From Candidatus Cloacimonadota bacterium (GTDB lineage: Bacteria; Hydrothermota; E44-bin80): DNA of 6,216 nucleotides. The notes under the pieces are model-generated. The model saw only the letters and a program-made list of their open reading frames with translations, ran no database searches and had not been told where the DNA came from. The stretch lies in the NCBI GenBank assembly GCA_004376305.1, contig SOKD01000116.1:1-6216 (forward strand), in the 5' to 3' direction. How positions within the stretch are numbered: the first letter of the stretch is position 1; the number at the start of each line of letters is the position of its first letter. Shown in pieces: positions 6,185-6,216 of the stretch. Position numbers and translations under genes: made by a program.

Positions 6185-6216
6185 TAATTCACCTTAATCG
6201 AAGACTTTGCTTCCTG

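Noticed and set aside
6172..6216. Possible start of a next gene at ATG 6172 (MIICIIHLNRRLCFL)
   Set aside because: There is no ribosome site at a usable distance, the ATG is inside an inverted repeat, and only 15 codons are visible.
1..6216. CRISPR array, tRNA, rRNA, insertion sequence or attachment site
   Set aside because: No regularly spaced direct repeats, cloverleaf-like segments, transposase motifs or flanking terminal repeats were seen. Almost all of the window is accounted for by four genes.

Overview
This window comes from an AT-leaning bacterial genome (about 40% GC by eye). It shows a tightly packed, all-plus-strand arrangement: the tail of a TPR-containing gene, a short gap carrying a near-consensus sigma-70-type promoter, then purF, a lipoprotein gene and a giant outer-membrane protein gene, each overlapping the next. 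The lipoprotein signal and the C-terminal Phe beta-strand of the large protein point to a diderm (Gram-negative) organism. The large protein's conserved N-terminal block (FDQSLxVxxxGxI ... LxPEGTTxxLxELD ... GD) resembles large proteins I recall from FCB-group and related uncultivated phyla (Gemmatimonadota, Calditrichota, KSB1 and Fibrobacterota-like lineages). That placement is from memory and is tentative.

Layout. Bases 1-495 hold the C-terminal 164 codons of an unrecognised protein with one clear TPR-like repeat. Bases 496-571 are intergenic and contain TTGACT-17 bp-TATAGT, with a small inverted repeat inside the spacer, implying an mRNA leader of only about 16 nt before purF. Bases 572-2011 encode PurF (amidophosphoribosyltransferase), complete in its catalytic residues. 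It has four cysteines at the expected 4Fe-4S ligand positions but no possible N-terminal propeptide. Bases 1977-2855 encode a 292-aa lipoprotein that reads as a six-bladed beta-propeller. Bases 2809-6117 encode a 1102-aa secreted protein that reads as a very large outer-membrane beta-barrel with duplicated N-terminal beta-domains. Bases 6118-6216 are non-coding as far as I can see and hold an imperfect inverted repeat.

How the genes relate. purF opens the transcript. The two envelope genes have no gap in which to place promoters of their own, and they begin inside the coding sequence of the gene before them (35- and 47-nt overlaps). The simplest reading is one tricistronic unit with translational coupling. 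The purine enzyme has no obvious mechanistic link to the envelope pair. The lipoprotein and the giant barrel, however, form a plausible outer-membrane pair: a periplasm-facing or surface propeller lipoprotein beside a barrel, by analogy with BamB/BamA. This pair is the best candidate for an undescribed system in the window.
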